Assembly (NCBI GenBank): GCA_003552585.1 | Contig: PUNK01000019.1 | Location: 1 to 49,986, forward strand | Origin: Thermoplasmata archaeon | GTDB taxonomy: Archaea; Thermoplasmatota; Thermoplasmata; Halarchaeoplasmatales; Halarchaeoplasmataceae | DNA: 49,986 nucleotides | Direction: 5' to 3' | Shown here: positions 42,525-49,986 of the stretch, piece after piece | How positions within the stretch are numbered: the stretch's first letter is position 1 | Layout of the letters: the number at the start of each line of letters is the position of its first letter | Notes under the pieces: model-generated | Databases searched by the model: none | What the model was told of the DNA's origin: nothing | Seen by the model: the letters and a program-made list of their open reading frames with translations, nothing else | Position numbers and translations under genes: made by a program

Positions 42525-44339
42525 ATGTCTGGAGCTTGGAATAAAGTTTTGAGGATCGATCTAAGAAAAGAAAAAATTTGGGAAGAAGAACTTGATTCTG
42601 ATATAATAGAAAAGTATCTCGGGGGCAATGGGTTAGGTATAAAACTGCTCTACGATGAAACGGATGAAAAAGTAGAGGCGTTCTCTGACGAGAACCCACT
42701 CGTGTTCGTACCTGGAGCACTCAATGGCAGTCAGGTTCCCATGACAGAAAAATGTGGGTTCTACTCAAAATCTCCACTTACCGGCATAATGGCAGAGGGG
42801 ATCTTCGGAGCATCCCTAGGTGAACAATTGAAAAAGGCTGGATACGACGCTCTTGTGATCAAAGGTAGAGCTGAAGAACTCAGTTCTATCATAATAACAG
42901 AGGACGAGGTAAAGATGGAGAGAACAACTGAATTGGAGGGTATTGGAATAGATAAATCCGAAAAGGTTTTAAAAGAGAGGTACGGAGGGACCGCGGCAGT
43001 GATAGGTCCAGCCGGTGAAAATCTCGTAAAATATGCCATTATAGGCTGTGATGGAAGACAAGTGGGTAGAACAGGACTCGGAGCTGTCATGGGTTGGAAG
43101 AAGTTAAAAGGTATTGTGATTGACGGATGGAAAGACATCGAACCCGTTGATTCAGAAAGCTTGAAGAAGTTGAAAAGCAAGGCTTTTGCCGAGTTCACAA
43201 AGGAAGGAGGTGCCGGAAAGCAGAGCTACGATGCCTACAGCAGTCACGGCACAGTGAAGTTCACCGGTATGGGGTCGGAGTTGGGTATCCTCCCCACTCA
43301 TTACTGGGAAAAGGGTGAATTCGACGAAGCTGAGAAGCTGAGCAGCTATTATTGGGAAGACGATATATCCGATAGCTGGGGCTGTAACCGATGTCCTTGC
43401 AGGTGCGGTCAGGTCTACAAAGACATAGTTGATGTAGAATACGAGACTTCATTTTCTCTTGGGTCGAACTTAGATATAGGGGATATCGAGGAGGTTGCAA
43501 AAACCAACTACCTATGCGACGATCTTGGTCTGGACACCATTGAAGGCGGCAATGTAGTTGGATTTCTGATGAAACTTAGTGAAGAAGGCGAGCTCGATGA
43601 GAAGATACCTTTCGGTGATGGTAAGATCACGAGAGATATACTGAGAAAGGCCACTTTCAGAGACGATATAGGCGATGTGGCAGCAGAGGGTGTAAAAGGT
43701 GTTGGCGAAAAATACAAAAGGGAGGATCTGGCAGTTCACGTCAACGGTCTTTCACCACCCGCCTATGACCCTCGAGCCTTGAAGGGGATGGGACTAGGCT
43801 TTTACACATCGACCAGGGGAGCATGTCATCTCAGGTCGGATTGTGATGGAATAGAACTAGGCGGCGGTAAGAGCGTGAACGATAAGGGAGAATGGGTCGA
43901 TATGAGTGAGGACAGAAATTCTTTAGAGGGGAAAGGATACGTTGCATGGAGAGAAAATTATATCACCCTGCACGACACCATCGGTTCCTGCAAATTGACA
44001 GGACGGAGCGTATACTCTCCTGAATTCATGAGTGAGATCGTCAACGCTCATCTAGGTACAGATCTTACAGCAGAAGATATCTACAAAGCCGGTGAAAGGA
44101 TATACAATCTGGAGAGAATATACAATCTAAAGCAAAAACCAGATATCAAAACCGAGATCCATGTACCAAAACAGTTTAAAACACCATCAGAAGTGGAAGG
44201 TCTCGATGGAGCAGTGTTTACGGAGGAACAAGTAAAGAAGATGCTGAAAGACTATCATAAAGCTCGAGGATGGAATGATGAAGGTGTTCCAAAAGAAGAC
44301 AAGTTGAAGGAACTGGGTCTGGACTTCGTGTCGCTTTAG
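42525..44339 (+). CDS. aor: Aldehyde:ferredoxin oxidoreductase (tungstopterin family)
   Basis: 604 residues of the AOR family, which oxidises aldehydes to acids and reduces ferredoxin. RIDLRKEKIWEEELD at the start, GNGLGIKLLYDET, and AEGIFGASLGEQLKKAGYDA near 85-110 bind the pterin. The [4Fe-4S] cysteines are in CNRCPCRC (CxxCxxxC plus one extra Cys) and the last in TIGSCKLTG. GAGGTGAT five bases upstream makes the ATG at 42525 the start rather than the GTG at 42516. It could oxidise aldehydes arising from amino-acid breakdown; the neighbouring aminotransferase fits. Confidence 0.92.
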   Translation: MSGAWNKVLRIDLRKEKIWEEELDSDIIEKYLGGNGLGIKLLYDETDEKVEAFSDENPLVFVPGALNGSQVPMTEKCGFYSKSPLTGIMAEGIFGASLGEQLKKAGYDALVIKGRAEELSSIIITEDEVKMERTTELEGIGIDKSEKVLKERYGGTAAVIGPAGENLVKYAIIGCDGRQVGRTGLGAVMGWKKLKGIVIDGWKDIEPVDSESLKKLKSKAFAEFTKEGGAGKQSYDAYSSHGTVKFTGMGSELGILPTHYWEKGEFDEAEKLSSYYWEDDISDSWGCNRCPCRCGQVYKDIVDVEYETSFSLGSNLDIGDIEEVAKTNYLCDDLGLDTIEGGNVVGFLMKLSEEGELDEKIPFGDGKITRDILRKATFRDDIGDVAAEGVKGVGEKYKREDLAVHVNGLSPPAYDPRALKGMGLGFYTSTRGACHLRSDCDGIELGGGKSVNDKGEWVDMSEDRNSLEGKGYVAWRENYITLHDTIGSCKLTGRSVYSPEFMSEIVNAHLGTDLTAEDIYKAGERIYNLERIYNLKQKPDIKTEIHVPKQFKTPSEVEGLDGAVFTEEQVKKMLKDYHKARGWNDEGVPKEDKLKELGLDFVSL

Positions 44340-44356
44340 GGCTGTCATTCGTAGGT

Positions 44357-44365
44357 GTTAAATAC
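44357..44365 (+). promoter_or_regulatory. TATA-like element before the U32-like gene
   Basis: GTTAAATAC, predicting a start near 44388 and a leader of about 20 bases with AGGTGA before the ATG at 44409. Confidence 0.4.
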
Positions 44366-44408
44366 CCTTAGTCCATTGACCATCTCAACCTCATCATAGG
44401 TGAATAAT

Positions 44409-45350
44409 ATGAAAGAAATTTTAGAAGCTTTGGAAGATATAGGCTTACCCAGCGAAGACCCAAAAGACCTACCAAAATCAGGACAAACGTTCCCTGACGG
44501 AGGACATTACAGGATGGAGATTTCAGGTGTAGAAAGACCGTCGACCCTCGAAGCACTGATAGAAGAAAGAGATGATCGAGGTATACCCATACACCGCTTG
44601 ATAAGTACAGTTATGGGAAGCACTCTGTTGACGGACGACGAATTGGAAGAGTTTGCACAGATGGCTTACGATGCCGATATGGAAGTTATCATAACTCCAG
44701 GTCCGAGGGCCAGCTGGAACACGGGAAGACAGATCGCAACACCAGAAGGAGCGATATCTGGCTTGAGAGTGAGGGGAATAGACAACATGGTTCATGCCAT
44801 AAAAGATATACAAAGGTGCATCGATTTTGGTTTCAGAGGATTCCTTGTTACGGACGAAGGTATGCTGTGGGTTGCAGATCAACTGAAGAAAAAAGGACTG
44901 ATACCAGACGACGTTACTTTCAAGGTATCGATCTATGCAGGACATGCAAATCCTGCAGGTGGTAAGTTACTAGAGGATCTCGGTGCAGGCACTTTTAATC
45001 CTACCGGTGACTTGAGTATCCCTATGTTTGCATCGATCAGGAAAGCTATCGATATTCCGATAGACATCCACATCTATCTGGCAGATTCCATGGGAGGATT
45101 CAACAGGTTCTACGAAGGGCCTGATTTAGCTAGAGTCGCTTCACCATGTTACTTCAAGATAGAACCAGGTTCTGGTCTTGCAGCTGGGGCAGGTATGTAT
45201 AAACCATGGACTGACCCGGGTTTCCTGGCAAGTTTCGCTAAAGAGAAGGTCAAGTATGCTGAAATAATACACAACATAATTCAAGAAAAATATCCTGACC
45301 TAAAATTATCTGAACATGGATGCAAGGGTCTAGCTATTCCACAACCTTAG
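44409..45350 (+). CDS. U32-peptidase-like TIM-barrel protein
   Basis: About 313 residues. I recognise the layout from proteins annotated as U32-family peptidases: DMEVIITPGPRASW, KVSIYAGHANPAGGKLLEDLG, GTFNPTGDLSIPMFASIR and IDIHIYLADSMGGFNRFY. Whether such proteins cut peptides is not established, and no protease-type catalytic residues can be pointed to. The gene lies between AOR and an aminotransferase, so a role in amino-acid metabolism is plausible. AGGTGA supports the ATG at 44409 over the GTG at 44400. Confidence 0.7.
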   Translation: MKEILEALEDIGLPSEDPKDLPKSGQTFPDGGHYRMEISGVERPSTLEALIEERDDRGIPIHRLISTVMGSTLLTDDELEEFAQMAYDADMEVIITPGPRASWNTGRQIATPEGAISGLRVRGIDNMVHAIKDIQRCIDFGFRGFLVTDEGMLWVADQLKKKGLIPDDVTFKVSIYAGHANPAGGKLLEDLGAGTFNPTGDLSIPMFASIRKAIDIPIDIHIYLADSMGGFNRFYEGPDLARVASPCYFKIEPGSGLAAGAGMYKPWTDPGFLASFAKEKVKYAEIIHNIIQEKYPDLKLSEHGCKGLAIPQP

Positions 45351-45361
45351 GATGTGGTCCG

Positions 45362-46534
45362 ATGGGAAAAGGACTGGCTGGTGATTTCTCTTTACTGAGA
45401 GGAGAACCTCCTATAGAGTATCTAACCAAAGCCAATCAGATGGAAGCCGAAGGACGAGACATGGTACGTTTCGAGATCGGACAGCCCGATTTTGACACGC
45501 CTGATAACGTAAAGGAAGCCGCCAAGAAAGCCTTGGACGAGGGGTTTACCCACTACGTGCCCACCATGGGTATACCCGAACTCAGGAAGGCTATACAGGA
45601 AGATATAGAAAAGACACGTGGATTTAGACCAGATCTAGAGCAGATAATGGTTATACCAGGGGCCAAACCTGGCCTCTTCTTTGGTCTGTTAGCTACGGTT
45701 CAAAAAGGCGACGAAGTGATCTATCAGAATCCTTTCTACTTCCAGTACGATTCTTTGATCGGTTACATGGGTGCCAAAAAGACTCAGATACCTCTATATG
45801 AAAAGGATGAATTCAGGATGACACCGGAGCACATTCAAGAACGGATATCCGATGATACCAAGTTGATACTGCTCAATTCTCCACAGAATCCTACCGGTGG
45901 AGTGTTGACTAAAAAGGATATAACTGCCATCTACGAGATGGCTGAAGAGCACGACGCTTACATCTTATCTGATGAGATCTACAGCAAGATGCTCTACGAT
46001 GGGTTAGAGCATCACTCGCCGGGCTGTAAGGACGATTGTCAGGAAAGGACCATAATGGTAGACGGTTTCTCTAAAGCGTATTCCATGACTGGTTGGAGGC
46101 TCGGTTATGTGGTAGCACCGAAAGAACTGATCCATAAGATGGACCTGCTACTTGCCGATGCAGTTTCCTGTACCACATCTTTCGTTCAGAAAGGCGGTGT
46201 AGAAGCCTTGAAGAACGGGCAGGATTTCGTGGAATATATCATGGAGAAGTTCGCCAAACGAAGAGAAGCCATCGTAGAAGGTCTTAACGAGGTGCCTGGA
46301 TTCAGTTGTATCTATCCCAAAGGGGCGTTCTACGTGTTCCCGAACATCAAGGAGACCGGCATGAAGAGTGAGGATCTTGCCAATTACATGATCGAAGAGG
46401 CTGGAGTCTGTTTACTTCCTGGGACTGCCTTCGGAAGCCAGGGAGAAGGATTCCTTAGGTTGTCTTATGCATCATCCCTAGAAGATATAGAAGAAGGCAT
46501 CCGAAGGATGAAAGAGGCCATGGAAAAAATATGA
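45362..46534 (+). CDS. Class I aminotransferase (second)
   Basis: About 390 residues. RFEIGQPDFDTPDNV, IPGAKPGLFFGLLA, NSPQNPTGGVLTKKD and the PLP lysine in VDGFSKAYSMTGWRLGY are intact, and FLRLSYASS carries the substrate arginine. It is paralogous to the aminotransferase at 39.2 kb but clearly diverged. I start at the ATG at 45362, 11 bases after the U32-like stop; the ORF extends 14 codons upstream into that gene. It probably works with the AOR or U32-like neighbours on one amino acid class, identity unknown. Confidence 0.9.
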   Translation: MGKGLAGDFSLLRGEPPIEYLTKANQMEAEGRDMVRFEIGQPDFDTPDNVKEAAKKALDEGFTHYVPTMGIPELRKAIQEDIEKTRGFRPDLEQIMVIPGAKPGLFFGLLATVQKGDEVIYQNPFYFQYDSLIGYMGAKKTQIPLYEKDEFRMTPEHIQERISDDTKLILLNSPQNPTGGVLTKKDITAIYEMAEEHDAYILSDEIYSKMLYDGLEHHSPGCKDDCQERTIMVDGFSKAYSMTGWRLGYVVAPKELIHKMDLLLADAVSCTTSFVQKGGVEALKNGQDFVEYIMEKFAKRREAIVEGLNEVPGFSCIYPKGAFYVFPNIKETGMKSEDLANYMIEEAGVCLLPGTAFGSQGEGFLRLSYASSLEDIEEGIRRMKEAMEKI

Positions 46535-46644
46535 TACGCGTCTTTTGGTAGTTATGTCATAAAACCCTTTTCTTTTCCATTTTTGATAAAATTTCAACTG
46601 AATATATGTGCACTTATCCAAACAAAACCTTCCATGATCCCGAC

Positions 46645-47112
46645 TCAAGCTTTGGGGAGTTTGTCTTCAGGCATCAACTCCTGCAGAGTCTCCAATATAT
46701 TGTCCCAATGGCTCCCTCTCCAGTATATGTGTTCGCAGGATACACACCTCCAGAATTCATCCTGTTGCTCGCGAACACCTTCAGGAATATCTTCTAAAAC
46801 ATCTTCTTTGAGTACCCGTTCAACAGGTGAGTTACAGAGTGTGCAGCGGGTCATAGGGTTCAACTCTATCTCGAACTCTTCCAAAAGCAGTTTTACTACC
46901 TCAACGGCATCCTTTTTTGGTGCCAAATATGCGTTCTCGGTCTGGGCAAGTTCCTTATCCCTTGTTACCAATATTCTACCCTCCTCGGAGGATATCTTCA
47001 TCAATTCATCATCATCGATATCTGTTGGGGCATACTCAGCATCCACGCCCAGCAGTCTTAACCATTTGGTAGTCTGACCCAGCATACGGTCCAGTAAAAA
47101 TCTAGTCATCAT
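46645..47112 (-). CDS. Mut7-C RNase-domain protein with zinc ribbon (DUF82)
   Basis: 155 residues: a PIN-like Mut7-C domain (FLLDRMLGQTTKWLRLLG, DDDELMKISSEEGRILVTRD, with acidic residues for metal) followed by a zinc ribbon with CTLC and CVSC pairs. It is a predicted RNA-acting nuclease family of unknown target. Its ATG overlaps the end of the RibD-like gene by 11 bases, so the two are coupled. The 110-base region between it and the aminotransferase is T-rich on the plus strand and holds no gene. Confidence 0.85.
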   Translation of the reverse strand: MMTRFLLDRMLGQTTKWLRLLGVDAEYAPTDIDDDELMKISSEEGRILVTRDKELAQTENAYLAPKKDAVEVVKLLLEEFEIELNPMTRCTLCNSPVERVLKEDVLEDIPEGVREQQDEFWRCVSCEHIYWRGSHWDNILETLQELMPEDKLPKA

Positions 47113-47734
47113 ACTTCACCCTGTACTTAATGAGAACACCATCATCCAACTTTTCGTAGGATATCATATCTAGATCTATGAGATCGGAGTGTGAAGCTGC
47201 TCCCACACCGTCAACGGGTGTAGGGGCGTCTCTCCCACCTATTATCAAACTGCCCACGTAAACATTGTATTCATCTACAACGCCGGCCTCGAAGAACGAA
47301 GATATTACCTCTCCACCTCCTTCCACCAGGAGATCTCGAACTCCACGGTCACACAACACGTCCAGGAGTGACTTGATATCCACTCTTTCCCCTTCACCGC
47401 ACTTTACGAAGTTTTTGCAGGATTTTTTCAAAGTGGTGGCTATCAGGTAGTTATCGTCTCTCATCAATTCCGCGTCCTCAGGTATCCTACCTTTCGAGTC
47501 AAGAACCACCCGCAATGGGTCTTTCGGATCTTTAACGTATTTTCCTTTGACTGTGAGTTTCGGGTCGTCTGCCAAAACTGTTTCGATCCCTACTAAAATA
47601 GAATCAACACTCTGACGCAGTTCATGTACCCTAGCAAAATCTTCTTCACCCGATATCTTAACCTCTTCTCTGGCGGGGAGTGCGATCTTGCCATCTGCCG
47701 ACATGGCCACGTTCACTATCACTTTAGGCCTCAC
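47102..47734 (-). CDS. RibD-type reductase of riboflavin/deazaflavin synthesis
   Basis: 210 residues of the RibD C-terminal (DHFR-like) family. VNVAMSADGKIAL, GIETVLADDPKLTV, LRVVLDSKGRIP and LVEGGGEVISSFFEAG are characteristic. In archaea this enzyme is 2,5-diamino-6-ribosylamino-4(3H)-pyrimidinone 5'-phosphate reductase, which acts before deamination. There is no deaminase domain. The Mut7-C gene follows in the same operon. Confidence 0.9.
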   Translation of the reverse strand: MRPKVIVNVAMSADGKIALPAREEVKISGEEDFARVHELRQSVDSILVGIETVLADDPKLTVKGKYVKDPKDPLRVVLDSKGRIPEDAELMRDDNYLIATTLKKSCKNFVKCGEGERVDIKSLLDVLCDRGVRDLLVEGGGEVISSFFEAGVVDEYNVYVGSLIIGGRDAPTPVDGVGAASHSDLIDLDMISYEKLDDGVLIKYRVKYDD

Positions 47735-47866
47735 GACATATCGAACCGAAATGAGAGATAATAAGGTTTTTGATAGGATGATTTTCCCGTGACATGTCCT
47801 TATGTGTACGACACGAAGTTACTAGTTTAATTGGATACAATCCTCACAACATATAAAGAAGCACTT

Positions 47867-48070
47867 ATGATCAAGAAAATGGGTATCCTATAACGGGATA
47901 AGATCAAAGAAGTGATAGAGGCTCTGAAATCGAGTCCGGACAATCATATTCTTTTGAAACTTATAAAAAAACAGAATAATAATAGTTACCTTCTTTTCAT
48001 ATCTACACTTTGGAAGGATCTAACAAATTTATTCTTTCTTGAACACATGGACACTTTTGGTCTCAAATAA
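47867..48070 (+). pseudogene. Possible remnant of a gene interrupted by a TAA
   Basis: From the ATG at 47867 the frame reads MIKKMGIL, then TAA (47891-47893), then RDKIKEVIEALKSSPDN and on to a TAA at 48068-48070. The second part looks like the beginning of a helical, TPR-like or AAA-associated N-terminal domain. A TATA-like AACATATAAAG (near 47848-47858) lies about 26 bases before the second in-frame ATG (47879). The 3' part overlaps the end of a convergent methyltransferase gene. No clear family match, so this is a weak call; the rest of the 294-base gap from 47735 to 48028 shows nothing else. Confidence 0.25.
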
Positions 48071-48535
48071 TTCGACTAGTTTTCCTTCGGAATATTCAAG
48101 AACTGTCTCAGCAGATATCTCCGGATCTCTGTATAGAAATAGCCCGTTGGATCTAAGATGATCCAACATTTCTCTTAATCCATTCTCTGGATCCTCCAAC
48201 TCATGAAGTGTATCGAAGCAGACGATCTTGTCTAAATCCTTGTATTCCAAACCTATCTCTTCTGCGTCCTCACAGAGCGGAACTATGTTTTCATAGCATC
48301 CATCTTTACTTTTCTTTTCCATATAGTCTATGAACTCCTCAGATATGTCAACCGCATATACCTTTCCATCTTCAGCCAGATCCGCCAAATGGAAAGTATG
48401 GAAACCTATCGCACAGCCGATATCGAGGATTTCATCATCTTTTTCTACCCCTATACGTGAAAATAACTCATGCGGATCTTCCTTCAGTCCGGCGAACCAG
48501 TAGATGATCCTCGCCAACAGTACTTTAGCAGACAT
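48029..48535 (-). CDS. Class I SAM-dependent methyltransferase
   Basis: 168 residues. Motif I is ILDIGCAIGFHTFHLA, the acidic residue after strand 2 is in YAVDISEEFIDYM, and IVCFDTLHELEDPENGL is motif IV. The fold resembles UbiE/arsenite-type methyltransferases; the substrate is unknown. It starts 12 bases after another methyltransferase gene on the same strand, so the two likely share an operon. Confidence 0.85.
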   Translation of the reverse strand: MSAKVLLARIIYWFAGLKEDPHELFSRIGVEKDDEILDIGCAIGFHTFHLADLAEDGKVYAVDISEEFIDYMEKKSKDGCYENIVPLCEDAEEIGLEYKDLDKIVCFDTLHELEDPENGLREMLDHLRSNGLFLYRDPEISAETVLEYSEGKLVELFETKSVHVFKKE

Positions 48536-48547
48536 AAGATATACTCC

Positions 48548-49294
48548 TTAACCTTTCCTTGCCAAGGCTACCAATCTATCAGCATCCCGATCGTAGGGAT
48601 CTCCTTCATAACTTCCATAGATATCCACTTTGCTAAAACCAACCTCTTTCAACATATCTTTCAACTCTTTGGCGGAATACAGCCAATGGCTGACCTCGTA
48701 TTCTTTGACCTCTCCATCAACTATCTTGATGCGCCTGTTCTTCAACCAGCTCCAATCTTTTTCAACGCTCCTCTCCATCAATCTGAATCCGCCGTCGAAC
48801 TCATACCAGTCCTTCTCTTGAAAGATACTAGCGATTATCTCTTTCCCCATGACATCCAATATGAATACCCCGTCAGATTTCAAGCTCCCATGAACGTTCC
48901 TCAGCACTTTCATGTTCTCTTCTTCGTCTTGGAAATAACCAAAAGAAGTGAAAAGATTCAGAACCGCATCGTATTCATCCTTTCTCTTAAAATCTCTCAT
49001 ATCTTCTTCCACGAATTCTACATCCACTCCTTCTTCATCCGCTCTTTTCCTGGCCTCCTCTAGATAATGTCCCGTTTTATCTACCCCGGTAACTTCGAAT
49101 CCATCTTTTGCAAATTCCACTGAATGCCTACCGACACCGCAGCAGAGGTCTAAGATCTTCATCTCTTGTTCCAATCCACCGAGTTCGATCAGATTTTCTA
49201 CTTCTTCCGATGCCATCTCGATGACTTTTTCATTGAAAGGATGATCCTTCCAGAACACCTCCTTCTCATGCCACGGTTTTTCTTCGTCGTTCAT
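48548..49294 (-). CDS. Class I SAM-dependent methyltransferase
   Basis: 248 residues. ILDLCCGVGRHSVEFAKDGF is motif I, VTGVDKTGHYLEEA motif II and YDAVLNLFTSFGYF motif IV; the C-terminal half adds a beta-rich substrate cap (WLYSAKELKDMLKEVGF). Proteins of this layout are common in archaea with unknown substrates, possibly small molecules. A TATA box (AAATATATA, minus strand, near 49321-49329) predicts transcription at about 49299, almost on the ATG, so the mRNA is near-leaderless. Confidence 0.85.
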   Translation of the reverse strand: MNDEEKPWHEKEVFWKDHPFNEKVIEMASEEVENLIELGGLEQEMKILDLCCGVGRHSVEFAKDGFEVTGVDKTGHYLEEARKRADEEGVDVEFVEEDMRDFKRKDEYDAVLNLFTSFGYFQDEEENMKVLRNVHGSLKSDGVFILDVMGKEIIASIFQEKDWYEFDGGFRLMERSVEKDWSWLKNRRIKIVDGEVKEYEVSHWLYSAKELKDMLKEVGFSKVDIYGSYEGDPYDRDADRLVALARKG

Positions 49295-49340
49295 ATTCTC
49301 ATTAATTTTGATTGACCATATATATTTTCCGCCAACGTTC

Positions 49341-49985
49341 TCATCTCTTCAGCATTTTCTCATAATTTATCCATGCGGGCTTTTTCTTGAATCCTAAATT
49401 CTGGTTGATGTGAAGCATAGCTTCGTTGCCGGGCTCGTTATCCGTCCTTATCTTTGGGATCCCTTTCTCTGATGCTATCTCTATGGCTTTCACTTTCATC
49501 GCAGTAGCGAGACCTTTACCTCTGTATTTCTCTCTGACGCCGGTGAGTTGAGTGTACAAGACATCCTGTTCTTCTTTCTTCCAGTGACTGCTCAGACCGA
49601 TGAATTCATCATCTTTTACCGCTATTATATACGCCTCGGGGAAGAAGTCAGGATGTTCAAAGAACTCGATAAAACGATCATGATCTGTTCCTGTATATTC
49701 ATCGCTCATGGGAACCTCGTGCATCGCTTCCTCATAAACTTCGTGTAATTTTCTACTTGTATCTTCATCTATCCCTATCTCTGCTAATGTTGTAAGTTCT
49801 ATACCTTCCTCCTCTAATTTTTTTATCAACACATAATACTTTTGAGGATCAAACTCATCGACATCCAACTCAAGAGTCCACATCCTCATACTTTCCTCAA
49901 AACCCCTATCCTCTATGAATCTGGTAGCTCTTTCTTTATCTTCCCTAGTATGACATACGAGTTTTTTAGGTTCGTGTTTTTCCAA
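49341..49985 (-). CDS. GNAT-family acetyltransferase, 5' end beyond the window
   Basis: At least 214 residues, running off the right edge; the TTG at 49985 is only the first start-like codon in the window. The C-terminal GNAT domain has the acetyl-CoA motif VREKYRGKGLATAMKVKAIE and ENEPGN-like TDNEPGNEAMLHINQNLGF. The N-terminal 100 residues (FIEDRGFEESMRMWTLELD) look like the end of a preceding GNAT domain, so the full protein is probably a tandem-GNAT enzyme. Substrate unknown. Confidence 0.8.
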   Translation of the reverse strand: MEKHEPKKLVCHTREDKERATRFIEDRGFEESMRMWTLELDVDEFDPQKYYVLIKKLEEEGIELTTLAEIGIDEDTSRKLHEVYEEAMHEVPMSDEYTGTDHDRFIEFFEHPDFFPEAYIIAVKDDEFIGLSSHWKKEEQDVLYTQLTGVREKYRGKGLATAMKVKAIEIASEKGIPKIRTDNEPGNEAMLHINQNLGFKKKPAWINYEKMLKR

Positions 49986-49986
49986 C

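Noticed and set aside
1-49986. CRISPR arrays, insertion sequences, integrases or attachment sites
   Set aside because: No repeat-spacer pattern, transposase or integrase motif was seen in any frame.

Overview
This window is archaeal chromosomal DNA. The evidence is eukaryote-like translation genes (eIF1A, eIF5A, L7Ae, S28e, L24e, P0/L10, acidic P1-type L12), the SPOUT enzyme Trm56, two FtsZ proteins, archaeal UMP kinase, DUF362, DUF47, AMMECR1 and UPF0292 families, and TATA boxes about 25 bases upstream of short or absent leaders. Gene order and content fit a euryarchaeal lineage, perhaps an uncultured Thermoplasmatota-like anaerobe, but no marker fixes the taxon. Acidic proteins, ferredoxin and hemerythrin-like proteins and an aldehyde:ferredoxin oxidoreductase suggest an anaerobe that uses amino acids. 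No tRNA, rRNA, CRISPR array or insertion sequence was seen.

Layout. 0-5.7 kb: the 3' part of triosephosphate isomerase, then a convergent operon on the minus strand (TusA, DsrE-like, NifS-like, IscU fused to a MIP18-like domain, two DUF438-hemerythrin proteins, DUF362 ferredoxin). This looks like an Fe-S and sulfur-trafficking operon. Its NifS-like protein lacks the PLP lysine. 5.7-11 kb: a large sensor kinase whose N-terminal receiver domain is split by an in-frame TAA, then AMMECR1 and dihydroorotase. 11-13.6 kb: eIF1A, an HTH regulator, a membrane protein and a Trm56-HD fusion. 13.6-17 kb: a minus-strand serine operon (SerC-like, SerA-like, DUF1015). 17-18.5 kb: the L7Ae-S28e-L24e-NDK operon, with a candidate kink-turn in its leader. 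18.5-21 kb: a STAND-type ATPase with TPRs. 21-26.5 kb: a CdrS-like double ribbon-helix-helix gene and FtsZ, DUF167, a Toprim protein, L1-L10-L12 with a structured L1 leader, and a second FtsZ. 26.5-29.8 kb: agmatinase-eIF5A and PepF. 29.8-33.6 kb: UMP kinase, then a phosphate module (PiT, DUF47, AbrB-PhoU). 33.6-39.1 kb: a surface-glycan cluster (two glycosyltransferases, a ParB-like/methyltransferase protein, a flippase). 39.2-46.5 kb: amino- and keto-acid metabolism (two aminotransferases, a 2-hydroxyacid dehydrogenase, homoserine dehydrogenase, AOR, a U32-like barrel protein). 46.6-50 kb: a Mut7-C protein, a RibD-type reductase, two methyltransferases and a truncated GNAT protein.

The strongest candidates for new biology are the Fe-S operon built around a NifS-like protein with a degenerate PLP site, next to a fused IscU-MIP18 scaffold and the sulfur carriers TusA and DsrE; the putative cell-division regulator with an inverted repeat at its predicted transcription start; two candidate ribosomal-protein autoregulatory leaders (L7Ae and L1); and a ParB/serine-kinase-like DUF1015 gene inside the serine operon. 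All calls come from reading sequence and recalled family knowledge; no search was run.
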